NCBI RefSeq assembly: GCF_949628265.1
Contig: NC_088789.1
Coordinates: 30,249,883 to 30,313,882 of the forward strand
Source: Cloeon dipterum
Taxonomy: Eukaryota; Arthropoda; Insecta; Ephemeroptera; Baetidae
Direction of reading: 5' to 3'
Length of the DNA: 64,000 nt
This document shows positions 11,964 through 25,051 of this stretch, one piece after another; the stretch's first letter is position 1; the number at the start of each line of letters is the position of its first letter. The notes below the pieces were generated by a model, which worked only from the letters and a program-made list of their open reading frames with translations, had not been told where the DNA came from and searched no databases. Position numbers and translations under genes: made by a program.

Positions 11964-14211
11964 ATGGATTTCGTGACGGGAAAAGACGAAGAAGATCGCT
12001 TTGTCGAGCTCACGAAGGTGAGGCTGGAGAACCTGAGGAGGGGGCAGACTCTGGAGGAACTCCTTGTTCGCTACGTTGCCGAAAACATTCACCTTTTCTC
12101 TGAATTCTCTGAGCAAAACCAACTGGTTACATTGCGTGAGTCTTATTTATGTATAACATATTTTTGTCAATTTTTTGTGCATTTTATTTTATTTAATATA
12201 GCCATCCAAGTGCGAGAGAAGATCTTGCAAAGAGTGCTGCAGTTTAGCTGCTCGGATTCCAATGGCAACCCAGAAATGCTACAAAAGATTTTGAGCGCGC
12301 TGCCGCAGCTGCTGAGTCCTTGCACCAGAAAAGTGGATTTGGAAGGCTTCTTCAGTCTTGGCCCCGAAAATTCTGCAATGATACAAGTAACTATTAATCA
12401 TTTTATTTAAATTATATATATGATTAAAACTTATTTATTAAATATAGGTTTTTGGATGGATTGCTTGTCTGGCTCCGAACGTGGAGGAATTGTCCATGTG
12501 CAGAGATGGAGCCAAGGCCGTTCGCATGCAGTACCTGCTTCAGCCGCTCAGCCAAATGAAAAAGCTGAGAAAAATTAAGCTCAGAGCGATCGAGTTTCGC
12601 TTTTCCGACCTGAGCAAGCTGTGCGGCGATTTGCCCAATCTGCAAGCGGCCAGCGTCGGCGCCCTTGGCCACGTGGAGCATGATTTGAGAGACGGAAGCG
12701 AGCACAAGCGAAATTTGCAGAATCTCAGGGTGCTCGAGGACAACCAGTGGTGCTCACGCCATTTTGAATTGCTCGCCACTGTTGCTCCTCATCTTGATTA
12801 CATCACAGGTTGGAGCCAAGATTATTTGCCACTCTCTTACGACGAGAAGGAAACGCCACCGTTCCTGAAGAGGAGGTTTCTTACCCTGGAAGCGAGGGCG
12901 ATTATTCTGGAAGAAGGGCACAAGCTGGCTATCAAGTACCCAAACATTTCCCATCTCGTGGTAATTTCAAATTTATATGTTCGTGCCGCGGAAATTTAGC
13001 CGATCGTTTGCCTCGCCCACTTTTGTCCCTCTGCAGCATCGCTCGCACAAGTCAGCTGATCGAATTGAACGTAACTCCAGGTGATGGTGGGACGAACGAC
13101 CAGCCAAATTTCCGCGGCAATAACGGTGTATTGATATTTTAAATTTCTATCCGTTCGGCAGGCGTAACTATGGTCCATTTGACGGAATTTTTGTGCGTTG
13201 AAAGCGATGACTTCGTTCGTGCTGCGGAAAAATGGCCGATCGTTCGCCCCGCCCATTCTTTTTCCTAGTAACTAACTAACTAACTTCACTTCGATCAGTG
13301 GACTGTAGCGCACGATGTTGAGGGATACGTCAAAAGTGGGCGGGGCGAATGATCGGCCAAATTTCCGCGGCATGATTGAAATGATAGGAGATGGTGGGAG
13401 TTCCAGAAAAGGATTCCACATTGAAAAACTCGTGAATTTGTTTTTTGTTTTCAGATCGAGGAAGCTTACTTCGAAATTCAATCCATCGGATCGGTGCTGC
13501 ATTTCAAAAAGATCGAGTCCTTGACCTTCGACGGCGTGCTGAGCTGGGCCATCGTGGAGCGCATCTTGGCCGCCTTTGGCCACCAACTTCACTCTTTGGC
13601 CATCTGCTGCGATGTTCCGCCGAGCAAAGCTCTGACTTTAGAACAGATTTCCCAGCTCTGCCCTAAACTGGAGATGCTGCACCTGAGTAATGTCTTATTT
13701 CCGGACACCACGATGGAAGTGTTTCCTGAGCTCACTGATTTAATTTGGATGAACGAGTACATATATATTAATTTAGGATTTCAAAATGTGTTTATATCAA
13801 TCTTTTAAAATGTGTAGGTTGGTGGTTCTGTCGCCATCCAGCGTGTTTTGTGCCCCGAAACTGAAGAGAGTGCTGATGAAGGGTGTCTTCTGCGTGTCTG
13901 ATCTAGAAAAGTGCACCAAGATGATTGAAAAGGGCTACGCTCTCAGGGAGTTGCTGAGTTTGGGCGTGGAACTCAGGCACACGTTCAACCCTGACTTCAA
14001 TCAGAAGCACTTCAACGCGGCCGCTCGCATGGTCAAGACCGCGTCTGCCCTTCTTCCCAAACTGGCCAAATTTTACTTAAACCTTCAGATGCAATACTTC
14101 AGGTTTGTGTATGATGGGAGAGTAAGAGTGCCTATTGAGGAGAAGTTTGACTACGACACCTACAACAGGCTGCTGAAGGAGTACAACAAACACAACGGAG
14201 TGCATCCGTGA
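11964..14211 (+). CDS. LRR-like family protein 2
   Basis: Exons 11964-12135, 12202-12386, 12448-12960, 13455-13756 and 13818-14211 give 521 residues, with intron phases 1, 0, 0 and 2 as in genes 3 and 4. The N-terminal segment (RFVELTKVRLENL, then LEELLVRYVAENIHLF, then IQVREKILQRVLQ) resembles the short helical box that precedes the leucine-rich repeats in ZER1/ZYG11-like ubiquitin-ligase adaptors; this is an inference from pattern only. Exons 3-5 are rich in irregular leucine repeats (LSQMKKLRKIKL, LCGDLPNLQAASV, ISQLCPKLEMLHL). No transmembrane segment or signal peptide is seen, so it is probably cytosolic. Intron 3 (494 nt) is enlarged by palindromic repeats. AATAAA lies at 14322-14327. 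Confidence 0.75.
12981..13376. repeat. two palindromic MITE-like units in intron 3 of LRR gene 2
   Basis: Unit 1 (12981-13120) opens with TGCCGCGGAAATTTAGCCGA and closes with the near inverse GCCAAATTTCCGCGGCA. Unit 2 (13216-13376) opens with TGCTGCGGAAAAATGGCCGA and closes with GGCCAAATTTCCGCGGCA. The inner sequences (GCCCCGCCCA / GTGGGCGGGGC) are also complementary. They form tandem hairpins confined to the intron, without coding potential. Confidence 0.7.
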
Positions 14212-16156
14212 AATGAACAGATTTTTGGTTTGATTTTCCTACTTTTAGAAATCAATTTCACAGTCAATCGCTCTATGTATAGTAGTTGAAACAGTGTTAA
14301 ACATTTATTAATATCTTAAACAATAAATACGCTATTTTGTTTGATACATTGTATGTTGAATCTTCAGTAGATGAGCACAGAAATTCACTTACATATTTAG
14401 AAACTGAAGTGTACTTGCCAAAAAAAATTTTTTGTTCTGGTCTGCGATATTTATGAGGTACGTGAATTTGTCAAACACGCTTGGTTTGTTCGCAGAACAT
14501 ATCTGTCTGACATATTAAGCCTTCCTTCAATTTTTGCAGACGTTAAGTATTCGTAGGTACAAATAAATAAAGTTTATGCGGAATCTCGACCATTGTTCGA
14601 TTGGCAAAATTATTTTCCTCGCCTATTTCGGCTCAGAAATTGGTTAATTTGTTTGAAACTGTAAAAAGAGGACAATACAGAAGATTCAGAATGAATCTGG
14701 CAAAAAATGTGAAGACCCTTAACTACTTTTCTGCAAACTGCGGCTCCCTGTTGTTGCCCTGCACGTCGTTGGCAAGGGCAGCTACGTCACCGAAGGTGCT
14801 GAAGTCTGAAACACACTTCTTAGCGTAAACCTACGAGTTTGTTGGCACTGTTTAGATAGTCAGGAGAGTTTTGAATAAAATAAATTTTTTACTTTGGGTT
14901 TGGTACATTTTTATCATTCCGCTTCGATTCATAATAACATTTGTTATCTAAATATCCCTTTTTAACAGTTTTACCGTTCGGTTCGAGATGGTCCACCTCA
15001 GCAGAAACATCACGGTTAAATCATTTGAGGGATAAAAAATACACGTTAACCTGATCAGTGTCACAAAATTCTTCATTTTTTTTTTATCAGCGTCGAGGAT
15101 TCTTGCAGAAAAGAATTTTAACTGACTTGTGAGTTCATTAATTATTTGTTTTCATTTGCTATTAAATAAACTTCTGCCATTCAGATCCAACAGAAAAACT
15201 CATTTTTGCTGTGAACAAGCGGCACCAAGAAATTATTTGGGAAAACTATAAATTTAATTATGCTGCCGACTTCTAGGCGCATTCCTATGGAATGAATTTA
15301 TTTAGCACGTTTATATATGGTTAAAAATAAATTTTACATACGCAATATATAGCATGCTTCTTTCACCAGTAGGTTATTCTTTCTAGTAGAATATTAATTT
15401 GCACTTTTTCAGGTTTTGGGATACTTTTATTTTATGCATTGCAAGATGTTCACATTTATAAATAGCCAAAATTGGTAGTACTGCTTACATTACATAATTA
15501 GAAATTAAAAACTTTGATCAGGCTCTATATAGGCTCCACACAAATGGTGTGAACGTTCAATTCAAAAATCAAAGTGCCAGAAAACGCAAATCCACCGTCA
15601 GAAAGCAGATTCGATTAGACTTGCACGATCTGGGTCGACTATGAGCCAAACTTCTCCATATTCTGCAAATTGCAAGTAAGAGGAACTTGCGAAAAATTGT
15701 ATTAGACTCGAAAATCAACAGTACGAAAGGCTGCTCACCAGCGAGTTCTTTAATTTGATGAGTGTCTAGTCATTGCTTAAGAATTTTGCCTCTAAGGAGG
15801 CTTAATTTAATCACTGAAAATTGCTTATTCAGTTCAAGTTGTACGTAGAATCCTTAAATTTTTACCAAGACTATGAAATAATTTATTTTAAATACTAATA
15901 TTTTGCTGTACAGCGTTGCTTTTTTCATTAAAAGCTGAAGGGTTGTCTTGCGATTCACCAAGCCTATGTACCGTTTATCCTACTTCATATTTGAATCTGT
16001 TGCTTGAGGACACCTGGCACAGATCAGGGCATTTACTCAAGCAAGAGCAGAATTTATTTAATGAAGATCAAGCAATTTATATTACCTTCGTCAAAATTCA
16101 ATTCCACAGCACAAAATTAAATCAATTCACAGACTGAAAATCAAATTAAACCAAAT
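14212..16156. other. intergenic between convergent LRR genes 2 and 3
   Basis: About 1.9 kb, AT-rich. It contains the 3' ends of both genes (AATAAA 14322-14327 on +, TTTATT 16053-16058 for the - gene). An ORF at 14601-14828 has no recognisable motif. Nothing else is seen. Confidence 0.5.
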
Positions 16157-17972
16157 TTATGGTTTGAAACCAACACCTCTGAATTTCTCAAACTCCTTCA
16201 TCATCTTGTTCAGAGCCTCGTCTTCCAAGTGATCGTTCGGATCAGGGTCAGATTCCGAGATCGCAGCAGCTACATCCTCATAGCTGAGATAGAAGTCGTC
16301 ATTTATGGAAAGACGGATGTCAATCAGTACAGGAAGGAACGCAGAGGCAGCCTTAGCCAGGTTTACGGCAGCCCTGCAGTGAGAAAAATTGAAGTTTTCG
16401 TTCCTGGTGTACACGAGGCTCAAGTGAAAGGACTGCAAATGCCTCAGGATCTTCTTCTGCTTGATCAGGGTGGCCACGCCCTTCAAGTCCCTCACTTTAA
16501 ACTTTCCTTCAAGCGTAATCCTCGCCAGTTTTGGAGAGGACAGGATGCTCGGCCGCAGCAGGACACAAACAACGTCATCCGCACTGTAAGGAAAGATTAA
16601 TTCGAGTGATTACATTTAAGACAAAAATTAACTCATTTTCCCAGGAGAAGTCACGCAGTTCTGGGAAGGGATTCGCGTCTTCATCTGGAACGATGACGTT
16701 CTTCAGGCTAAGTTTTTCCAGACGCGGACAGCACTCCAAAATGCGTCCGAACGTGAGTCCTTCCATTGCAGTGTCCCAGTCGTCCACGATGTGGAGTGTG
16801 CGCAGGTTCTCTCCGTAAACTCTCATCAAGCTATCCACGTCAGTCAATGTGCAGGTGTCCAGAACCAAAGTCTTCAAGTTTGAAAATTTGTCTAGAGTTT
16901 CTTCTCCGTATCTTGTGATGAACGAGCCGTCCACCTACAAAACAAGATTTATATTAAGATAAAATTAAGCATTACAATAAAAATTGCCTCCAAGTGAGCG
17001 ATGAATGGGTGCTTGACGTGGAGTTCCTCATTGAAATCGAAGAGCTCAGCACCGATGTACAAATAGAAGAATTTTCTTCGCTGATTCGGCATTTTGTCCT
17101 CGTCCTCGTGCAGACAGACAGTTGTTACACTGTCCCGGTGCGAGGCGTCAATGTAGTTAAGATGAGGGGCAGCCCTTGAGAAAAACGATAGGTGAAAGTA
17201 GCTCCAATCGCCGTCTTCAAACACTCTCAGGTGCTGCAGGTCTCTAGAAATATTGTTCTCACTGCCATCTTCATGTAAGACATCAAGAAGGGATTCGACG
17301 CCTAACACCCGAAGGCTCGGCAAAGCCCTGCACAGCTCCAGTAATCCTTTTAGGTTGAGTGTGCAACAGAAGAGGCGCAATTTCTGCAGCTTCTGCATTT
17401 TTGTCAGCGGCAGCAGCAGGTCCTGAATGACGAGATCATAATCAGAGGGATAGTTCGTCATCAACAGCTCTTCGATGTTTGGCGCGACTCGAGCCAACAA
17501 CTCGCAGACCTTAAACAAAGCCAGATTCAAATTTATATTTTAACAAAGATGCAACATGAAAATTAGCACACCTGGATAAATGAGCTCTTGATTTTTTGAG
17601 TTGGGCAAAAGGTGAACATGTTCGTGAAGTCAACTGAGACAGTCCACCAGCCAAGCAGCTTTGGCAGCGTCTGCATCATCTTGTCAAACTGCTCCAAATT
17701 TCCATTTGCGTCAAAACACCTCCACTGCAAAATCCTTTGCAATAATTTCTCGCGAATTTGAGAGGCTGTGGAAAACAGACGCAAAATTTAATTTCTGTAA
17801 TCTAATAGAACTAAATAAATAACTTACGCAGGTTGAAATCTTTATAAAGTTGGAAATTTGCGGCAATTAACTGCAGCGCCAGATTCTCCAGACTTTGCTT
17901 CCTCGCCAAATTTTGGAGCCTGACTTTGGTCAACTTCACCAAATGGTCGTCTTTTCGTTGTTTTGCGTTCAT
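16157..17972 (-). CDS. LRR-like family protein 3
   Basis: On the minus strand, exons 17972-17828, 17765-17572, 17509-16988, 16934-16633 and 16583-16157 give 529 residues, with the same intron phases as gene 2. Exon 1 is only 48 codons (start MNAKQRKDDHLVKLTK). Leucine repeats are visible (LTKMQKLQKLRLF, LCRALPSLRVLGV, FSNLKTLVLDTC, CCPRLEKLSL). It is about as close to gene 4 as tandem duplicates are, including the 5' flank, so a recent tandem duplication is clear. Its third intron begins with GC (GAG/GCAATT) where gene 4 has GT. Without splicing there the frame would end at 16949. The role is unknown. Confidence 0.75.
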
Positions 17973-19102
17973 GCTGTGGGAAATTTACATACAAATTGTC
18001 AATTATTGTTTATCTACTACGATTTTTATGACGATCAAGGTCTCCAGCATTTCGTGATCTTAATAATCTCGATTATATTCTCGCAACCGTCAAAGAATAA
18101 GCAAAATTAACACAGCTGATAAGTTTTTGGGCTTTTACAGCAATATTTTTTACCTGAACTGACCTGATATACTGTTCAAATTCCTGATCCTGAGAGATTT
18201 TTCAGCAAAAGGTCTATCAATCAAGCACAAAAACAACAATCCAATATGGCTGACGTCCAAAAGCGTGATACAAGGGGATTTGAACGAGGAGTAAGAGTAC
18301 AGGCTGCAGGAAGCTCAAATTCGATCTAACTTTGATTGTAAATGCCACAAATACAAATTAAGTAACAAATTCTTAATATTTTAAAGTTAAATTTAATTCA
18401 TAAATGATTCCTGGAGCTTAAGTGGAAAGCTGCTATACTTTTCTCCGCAACGCACACCCATAGTTGAACGAATGCCGCGTCAAGCGCCCGTGTGGCGATC
18501 ATGGCGCAAATTGTAAGCGGCTCTTGAAGGACCATTGAGGTTGCTCAATTTATTCCTGATCAGGAGTGACTCGCTCACTGCTAATCGTGAAAAATTCGTC
18601 TTCCGCAGAGGAGAAAATTAAGGTTTTTCTCTGGTCTAGTAAATTTCCAAAACCTAAATTTATATCTCAAATATACGGTCTTTTAAAATTCAGCCTGTAA
18701 ATTTGATGTGTTTCTAGCCATTGCAATAGAATTAAATATAATCTCAATTTCATCACTAAAAATTGCTAATTCTATACAGTTCAAGTAGTATGTGAAATGC
18801 TCTTATTTTACGAACAGTAACAAATACATATTTGAGACAATTTTTTGAGTAACAGTTCTTCCCTCGTGGTCGAAGAAGAGATAACTTTTGCAATTCTTTA
18901 GGCGCCTCTAGAACTTGTCCCACGTCATTTGCATCTGTTTCTGGAAGATGCCTGGTGGTGCGGATTAGTGAAATTTTGAAATAAGGATAGCGGAATTTAT
19001 TTTTTTAAATTTCAACCTATATTTATATCACTTTCGGATATATTCTATTCCACAGCACAAAATTAAATCAATTCACAGACTGAATATCAAAATGAACCAC
19101 AT
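17973..19102. other. spacer between tandem LRR genes 3 and 4
   Basis: It contains the 5' flank of gene 3 (to about 18540), which is alignable with the 5' flank of gene 4 at 20943-21560: both include AATCAAGCACAAA, an ATGGC(T/C)GACGT segment and ACGAGGAGTAAGAG. The 3' flank of gene 4, with TTTATT at 18996-19001, follows. No other gene is seen. Confidence 0.55.
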
Positions 19103-20942
19103 TTATGGTTTGAAACCAACACCTCTGAATATCTCAAACTCCTTCATAATCTTGTTCAGAGCCTCGTCTTCTAACTCATCGTTCGGATCAGGGTCAGATT
19201 CCGAGATCGCAGCAGCTACATCCTCATAGCAGAGGTAGCAGATGTTATTTACAGAAAGACGGAGATCAATCAGAAAAGGAAGGAACGCAGAGGCAGCCTT
19301 GGCCAGGTCTACGGCAGCCTTGAAGTGGGAAAAATTGAAGTTTTCGTTCCTGGTGTACACGAGGCTCAAGTGAAAGGACTGCAATTGCCTCAGGATCTTC
19401 TTCTGCTCGATCAGGGTGGCCACGCTCTTTAAGTCCCTCACTTTAAACTTTCCATTCAGCTTAATCCTCGCCAGTTTTGGAGAGGACAGGATGCTTGACC
19501 GCAGCAGGACACAAACAACGTCATCCGCACTGTAAAGAAAGATTAATTCGAGTGATTAAATTTTAAACAAAAATTAACTCATTTTCCCAGCTGAAATCCC
19601 GCAGTTCTGGGAAGGGATACGCGTCTTCATCTGGAATGACGACTCTATCCAAGCGAAGTTCTTCCAGTCGCGGACAGCATTCCAAAATGCGTCCGAACGT
19701 GAGTCCTTCTATTGGATTGTACCAGTCGTCCACGATGTGGAGTGTGCGCAGGTTCTCTCCGTAAACTCTCATCAAGCTAACCACGTCAGTCAATGTGCAG
19801 CTTTTCAACACCAAGGTCCTCAAGTTTGAAAATTTGTCCAGGGGTTTCACTCCATATTTTACAATGAACGAGCCGTACACCTTCAAAAACAAAATTCAAT
19901 CTGTTCAAATGAATGTTTTATCTAATTAGAAATTACCTGCAAGCGAATGATGGATGGGTGCTTGACGTGGAGTGGCTCCTTGCCATCAAAGGGATGTGCA
20001 GCCTTGTGCAAACTTAATAATTTCCTTTGCTGGTTTGGCGTTTTGCCCTCCTCCTCGTGCAGATGGACAGTCGTGTCCTCGTCCTGGTGCCAGGTGTCAA
20101 TGTAGTCCAGTTGAGGAGCAACCCTTGAAAAAAACTTCTGGCGAGCATAGAAATACCAACCCTCTACATTCATCACTCTCAGATGAGTCAGATGCTTCAG
20201 GTCTCTTGGAATATTGCTCCCACAGCCAGCAACTTTACGTTTGATTTCAAGGGATTGGACGCCCAACACCCGAAGGCTCGGCAAAGCCCTGCACAGCTCC
20301 AGTAATCCTTTTAGGTCGAAACGGACACAGAAGAGCCGCAATTTCTGCAGCTTCTGCATTTTTGTCAACGGCAGTAGCACGTCCTGAATGACGAGATCGT
20401 AATCAGTTGGATAGGTCGTCACCGACAGCTCTTCGATGTTTGGCGCAACTCGAGCCAACAACTCGCAGACCTTATTTAAACAAAGCCAGTTAAAAAATCA
20501 TAATATTTAAAGATGAAATTTGATATCTGCACACCTGGATAAACGAGCTCTTGAATTTTCGAGCTGGGCAAAAGGTGAACATGTTCGTGAAGTCAACAGA
20601 GACAGTCCACCAGCAAAGCAGCTTTGGCAGCGCCTGCATCATCTCGTCAAACTGCTCCAAATTTCCATTGTTGTAAGGGACAAAACACTTCCACTGCAAA
20701 ATCCTTTGCAATAGTTTCTCGCGAATCTGAGAAGCTGTGGAACAGACAGAAATTTATAAAACTGTCGACGCATAATACAAACTGGTATTTAACTTACGCA
20801 GGTTGAAATCTTTGTAAATTTGGAAATTTGCGGCAATGAACTGCAGCGCCAGATCCTCCAGCCTTTGCTTCCTCGCCAAATTCTGGAGCCTGACTTTGGT
20901 CAACTTCACCAAATGATCGTCTTTTCGTTGCTCGGCGCTCAT
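19103..20942 (-). CDS. LRR-like family protein 4
   Basis: Exons 20942-20798, 20734-20535, 20470-19937, 19880-19579 and 19529-19103 (minus strand) give 535 residues. All donors are GT, including the homologue of the GC donor in gene 3. The protein begins MSAEQRKDDHLVKLTK and has the family N-terminal segment (LEDLALQFIAANFQIYKDF, IREKLLQRILQW). Irregular leucine repeats and the conserved end (ASAFLPFLIDLRLSVN, then an acidic stretch and FKP) follow. It is an intact tandem duplicate of gene 3. It is presumably a cytosolic LRR scaffold; no catalytic motif is visible. Confidence 0.77.
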
Positions 20943-22255
20943 GCTGTGGAAAATTTACATCATAAATTGATAAATCTATCCAATAAGATTTTTAATGACA
21001 ATCCAGCCTCAAGAATTTCGTTATCCTAAACTCAATATATTCTCGCAATCATCACAGAATTTGCGGAATAAACACACGAGGGACGCAGCTGACATGTTTT
21101 TTGAATTTACAGCAATATATTTACCTGAACTGACGGGAGATACTGCTCAACTTCGTGAGGGAATAACGAATTTTCAGCAAAAATCGAATCAATCAAGCAC
21201 AAACACAATAATGAACATGGCCGACGTTCAAGAGCCGAAAGAAATACAAAGGGGTTCGAACGAGGAGTAAGAGTAAGAGTGTAGGAAAGGTCCGAATTCC
21301 AGCAAATTACGATTTAAAATTCCATGATTACAAATTAAATAATATAATATTTTTTATTTTTTAAATTATATTTAACTCACTAATCCATGTTGGAACTTAC
21401 GTGAAAAGATGCTATACTTTTCTCCGCAACGCACACCCCTTCGCAGCGCGCCAAGTTGCCACGATTGCAGCGCCAATCACACTAATGCGGGTTGCGGGTT
21501 GCGGTCATGATGCTAATTTGTAGGCGGCGCTCAGGACGAGAGCGCCTAAGAATTTTATTTCTTTAAGATTCTTTCACGATTATATAAGCACGTTGGGATA
21601 CTTCTTGAAATAAATGCTGAAAATGTACAGCATCATGATTGAAAATTGTGGCATCTGTGATAAGGCAAGGTTTTACGTAAAATTATTAATTTCATTTATT
21701 TCGAATTCTTACTATCCCTCACTATTATTATTATCTTTATGCCAGCTCTCAGATTATCGAATGGACTTAAATCAAAGAGATGATTTTTGAATCACGTGAA
21801 AATATTTAAAAGGTTTTTATTTGAGAAATTATATTTTAAATAATACAGTGAATTATTTCTTTTTCCTTGAAAATGCAATTTAAACGTGAAATCTTTTTCT
21901 AAAATGTATAAATTTAAATAAATACAAAATATACAGCAAAAAGGCCAGCCGCTTTTTCTTGGAGGCATTTGACCTCTCTTCACGATTACTCCCAAAGCAA
22001 AGTTTAATGCACCATTACCATTTGCCAAATTTCATTTACTTGGCGTATATATAAGTGAAATGCGATTTGGAGCCGCAAGTTTGCGTAATTGCTGTCAGTT
22101 GAAAGTTAATTATATTTATAGAATATTCACAAATTGCTTTCAGAATTGATGAAATTTGAAATATTTAAATTTAATAAGACAAAATAGGAATGCAAAAATA
22201 ACAACAAAAATCGGTTGATTTCAAATTTGCCCGCTGTTTATGTGATTTTCCCCCT
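20943..22255. other. 5' flank of LRR gene 4 and spacer to ZNF-C
   Basis: The first 600 bases duplicate the 5' flank of LRR gene 3. From about 22020 the sequence (GCGATTTGGAGCC, GTTTGCGTAA) matches spacers before copies D and I. Nothing else is recognised. Confidence 0.5.
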
Positions 22256-22321
22256 GAGAGTGGCGCTTCAATCACCTAGCGACCTTCAACCTTCCATTCA
22301 GGTTCAGGTGGTCTTTATGAA
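22256..22321 (+). promoter_or_regulatory. ZNF-C upstream block
   Basis: GAGTGGCGCTTC (22258-22269) and GGTTCAGGTGG (22301-22311) are kept. The left E-box arm is degenerate (CACCTAGCGACC). Confidence 0.5.
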
Positions 22322-23507
22322 ATGTCACTTCAAAAGGCGTTGTGCTTGATTTATTTGCGAGCGTCCGACGGCGGATGGCGCTGTCCTCGCTGTCCACGTG
22401 GACAAGGAAAAACTGCAGGAGTGGTTTCTAAAGGTCTGTGGACACGAGGTACCAGAGGAAATCGAGGACGAAGACAAAATTTGCTACTTTTGCCTCTGGC
22501 ACGCTGAGTGAGTTCTTAAAATAATTAAGGAATTTTCATTTTTATTTGTGGAATATTTCCTGAAGGTTTCTTTGGAAATTCGACCAAATGGCGTCCGAGG
22601 ATTTGGTTTGGTGGCCCAGGAATTCAGATTATCTGGACGATGCGGCGAGGCAGCTGCGGAATTACTATTTTGGTAAAATTCAAGCTTTGGAAGCCCAATG
22701 GTTTTGTTTAATTTTTTATTCTTTTGAAGAGGGGAAATTGGAGCAGTGTTGGGTGCAGTTGGAGAAAATTGAGCTGACGCTAAGTGACGGTGAAGAGAGA
22801 CGAATTGATGAAGCTGAAATACGGACGAGGCTATGGAATTGCTTCTACTGCGAGAAAAGATTTAAATATTCTTATAATTTGTCTGCACATATGAAGAAAA
22901 TGCACAAGGAAGCCATCAGATGTGAAAATCGTAGCTGTGTGACTTTTTTCCACGCTCTTGAAGAAAAAGAAAAGCACAACAAGGAGGTCCATGAGAAATC
23001 AAAGGAACGAGAAAAAATCGATTGCACCTTTTGTGGGAAGAAATTTGGGGGACTAAAAAACTACAACAGTCATGTTCGCAAGGTTCACAAAGAGTTTCCT
23101 GTAAAATGCTCTCGTTATGGTTGCTTGTCATTTTTCAAAACAAAAATTGAAATGAAAACACACTTTGATTCTGTTCACGGAAAAGATGAAATGGCAAAAA
23201 TGTTCAAATGCAATGATTGCGATTACAAAGCAATGCAAAAGACTCATTTGGTACAGCACATAGTTCGAAAACATTTGCTCAAAACCATGAAGTGAAAAGG
23301 TGCGAAAATATGTTCTCCAGTAGATCTGAATTGAAAAATCATGTGAAACTTTATCACAATTTTGAGATTTGTCCTTTCTGCAAACTGGTTTCGACTGTTT
23401 ATAACAAGAAATATCGTCATTTGAAAATTACAAAATGCAATCGTTGCAAGAGTAAATTCCGATGTGTAGGTTTGTATAAATCTCACTTGAAATCTTGCAA
23501 AAAGTAA
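22322..23507 (+). pseudogene. ZNF-C, two frameshifts
   Basis: Exon 1 (22322-22507) is 186 nt instead of 182. Four bases (an ATTT duplication near 22349-22356) break the frame between the two Cys residues of the first ZAD pair. Exon 2 (22566-22672) is normal. Exon 3 (22730-23507) loses one base near 23292-23300, giving TGA 23293-23295 at the start of finger 6; the remaining fingers continue in another frame to 23507. Splice sites are intact (57 nt second intron). Fingers 1-5 remain readable and intact in pattern. With two independent breaks it is best called a pseudogene. AATAAA lies at 23684-23689. Confidence 0.8.
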
Positions 23508-24989
23508 AAAATGAAAAAAAAAATTTAGAGCTGAAGACGATGTCTTCCTGGACACACACACACTTTCATATAAATTTGGTCAAAATGTGATTATATAATA
23601 TTGCTTTTTTCTTTTACTTTCTCTGTTCGTTGAAAATGCATCACATCTTTAACTTAGAAACAATTTCAACTATTCAGAAATTAAATAAATACAAGACACA
23701 AAAATTCCGACATTTCCTGCATTTTCATTTTCATCAATTTATGTTAAAAAGTAAATAAAGTAAAGATTTGGGAATGAAATTAACTGTGGCGGCATCTATT
23801 TTCGGCCTCAAAAACTAACAGGCTGTACAAAAATTGAGATTTGGTTTAATTTTAAATGACCGCTGCTCCAGCAATTTGAATTCAAAAGCAACGCGCAACA
23901 CACCGTAATGAGTCGTTCAAAATGCCTACTTTGCATTTTGCAGGCGTAATAAAAGCGATTTATTTCTTAAACTTGCGAGCTGTGCGCTGGCGCAAAAATC
24001 TTAATTTTCCCCGCAATAAAGGGCAGCTCAGAAAAAAGAAATCGATTCTTTGGCTTTGCTATTCTGGAGCAGACTGAAAATGCTTCAGCCCGACGATTAT
24101 CGTAATTATTACTCTTGGTACGACTGACAGAGTGATCAGTTAAAAAGGACGGTATTTAAAGAGCAAACAACTTACAATTTGTTTATTAATATAAGCCAAA
24201 CAGCGGATTGCGGTCCTCAATATTTTGCTACGCTATTAAATAGTTGTCTTGCTTTTCGCTCAAATAATTCACCCGGCCGTTATTGGAGAAATAAAAAAGA
24301 GAACTTCCCTTTTTTTAAATTAAAATTTTGGTTAATATTCAGACAATTGAGTGGTAAATTTTCATAGCGTAGTTTTTTAACGTCTTCCGCTTTGTTTAAT
24401 TTCCTGTCTGAGCCATAAGGAAAAAAAGTAGAATCGCAGAAGACGCGCGTGGCTGCTTTTCGGGCCGCGAAGAGCGGATCATTAAAACGAAACAGAACGA
24501 ATAGATGCGGCTTGCGAAGAATGCTTTTGACCTTTCGAGTTTGGAGGTTTAAAAAGTTGGCCGCCAGCCAACCAGCTGATCCTGCGGCCACGCCATCAAT
24601 CTTACCGCCGAGTGTCCACACTGCTTATTATTCCTTGAAAAAACTTGTTTCACGCAGCACCAAAGGCCTGCGGTATCTCACTTGGAGGAAATAGCCTCTA
24701 TATGCACGATTACTCTAATAGCAAAATTAAAGGCGCAACTTGCTGAATTTCAATTTGTTGGCCGTCTAGTGAAATTCGATTTGGAGCCTCAAAAGTTTGC
24801 GTAACTGCAACCATTTTAATGTTTATAAATACTTTATTTAACAACAATCTCTCGGATTTAATGAAAATTAAATCAAATAAAACAAAATAGGAATGAAGAA
24901 ATAAACAGGATTTTCTGCGATTTATTAAAAAAATCTGTTGATAAAAAACATGTTTTCAAATTTTACCGTTGTTGTTATTTGATTTTCAC
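23508..24989. other. spacer C-D, duplicate of spacer H-I
   Basis: No gene is seen. From about 23530 to the D promoter this spacer aligns in order with 39690-40970 downstream of copy H: GATGTCTTCCTGGACAC, GCCTACTT(T/C)GCATTTTGC, GAAGACGCGCGTGGCTGC, CCAGCTGATCCTGCGG. An internal stretch at about 24040-24200 is absent from the other copy. Confidence 0.7.
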
Positions 24990-25051
24990 GCTAAGAGCGG
25001 CGCTTCGATCGACCTGCAACCTTCCATTCAGGTTCAGGTGATCTGCTTGAA
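24990..25051 (+). promoter_or_regulatory. ZNF-D upstream block
   Basis: GAGCGGCGCTTC, then GACCTGCAACC (25011-25021) and GGTTCAGGTG (25031-25040), form the inverted E-box pair with a 9 nt loop. Confidence 0.55.

Noticed and set aside
21230-21275. tRNA gene suggested by GGTTCGAACGA
   Set aside because: No flanking anticodon arm or acceptor stem; the same stretch is part of the duplicated LRR 5' flank.
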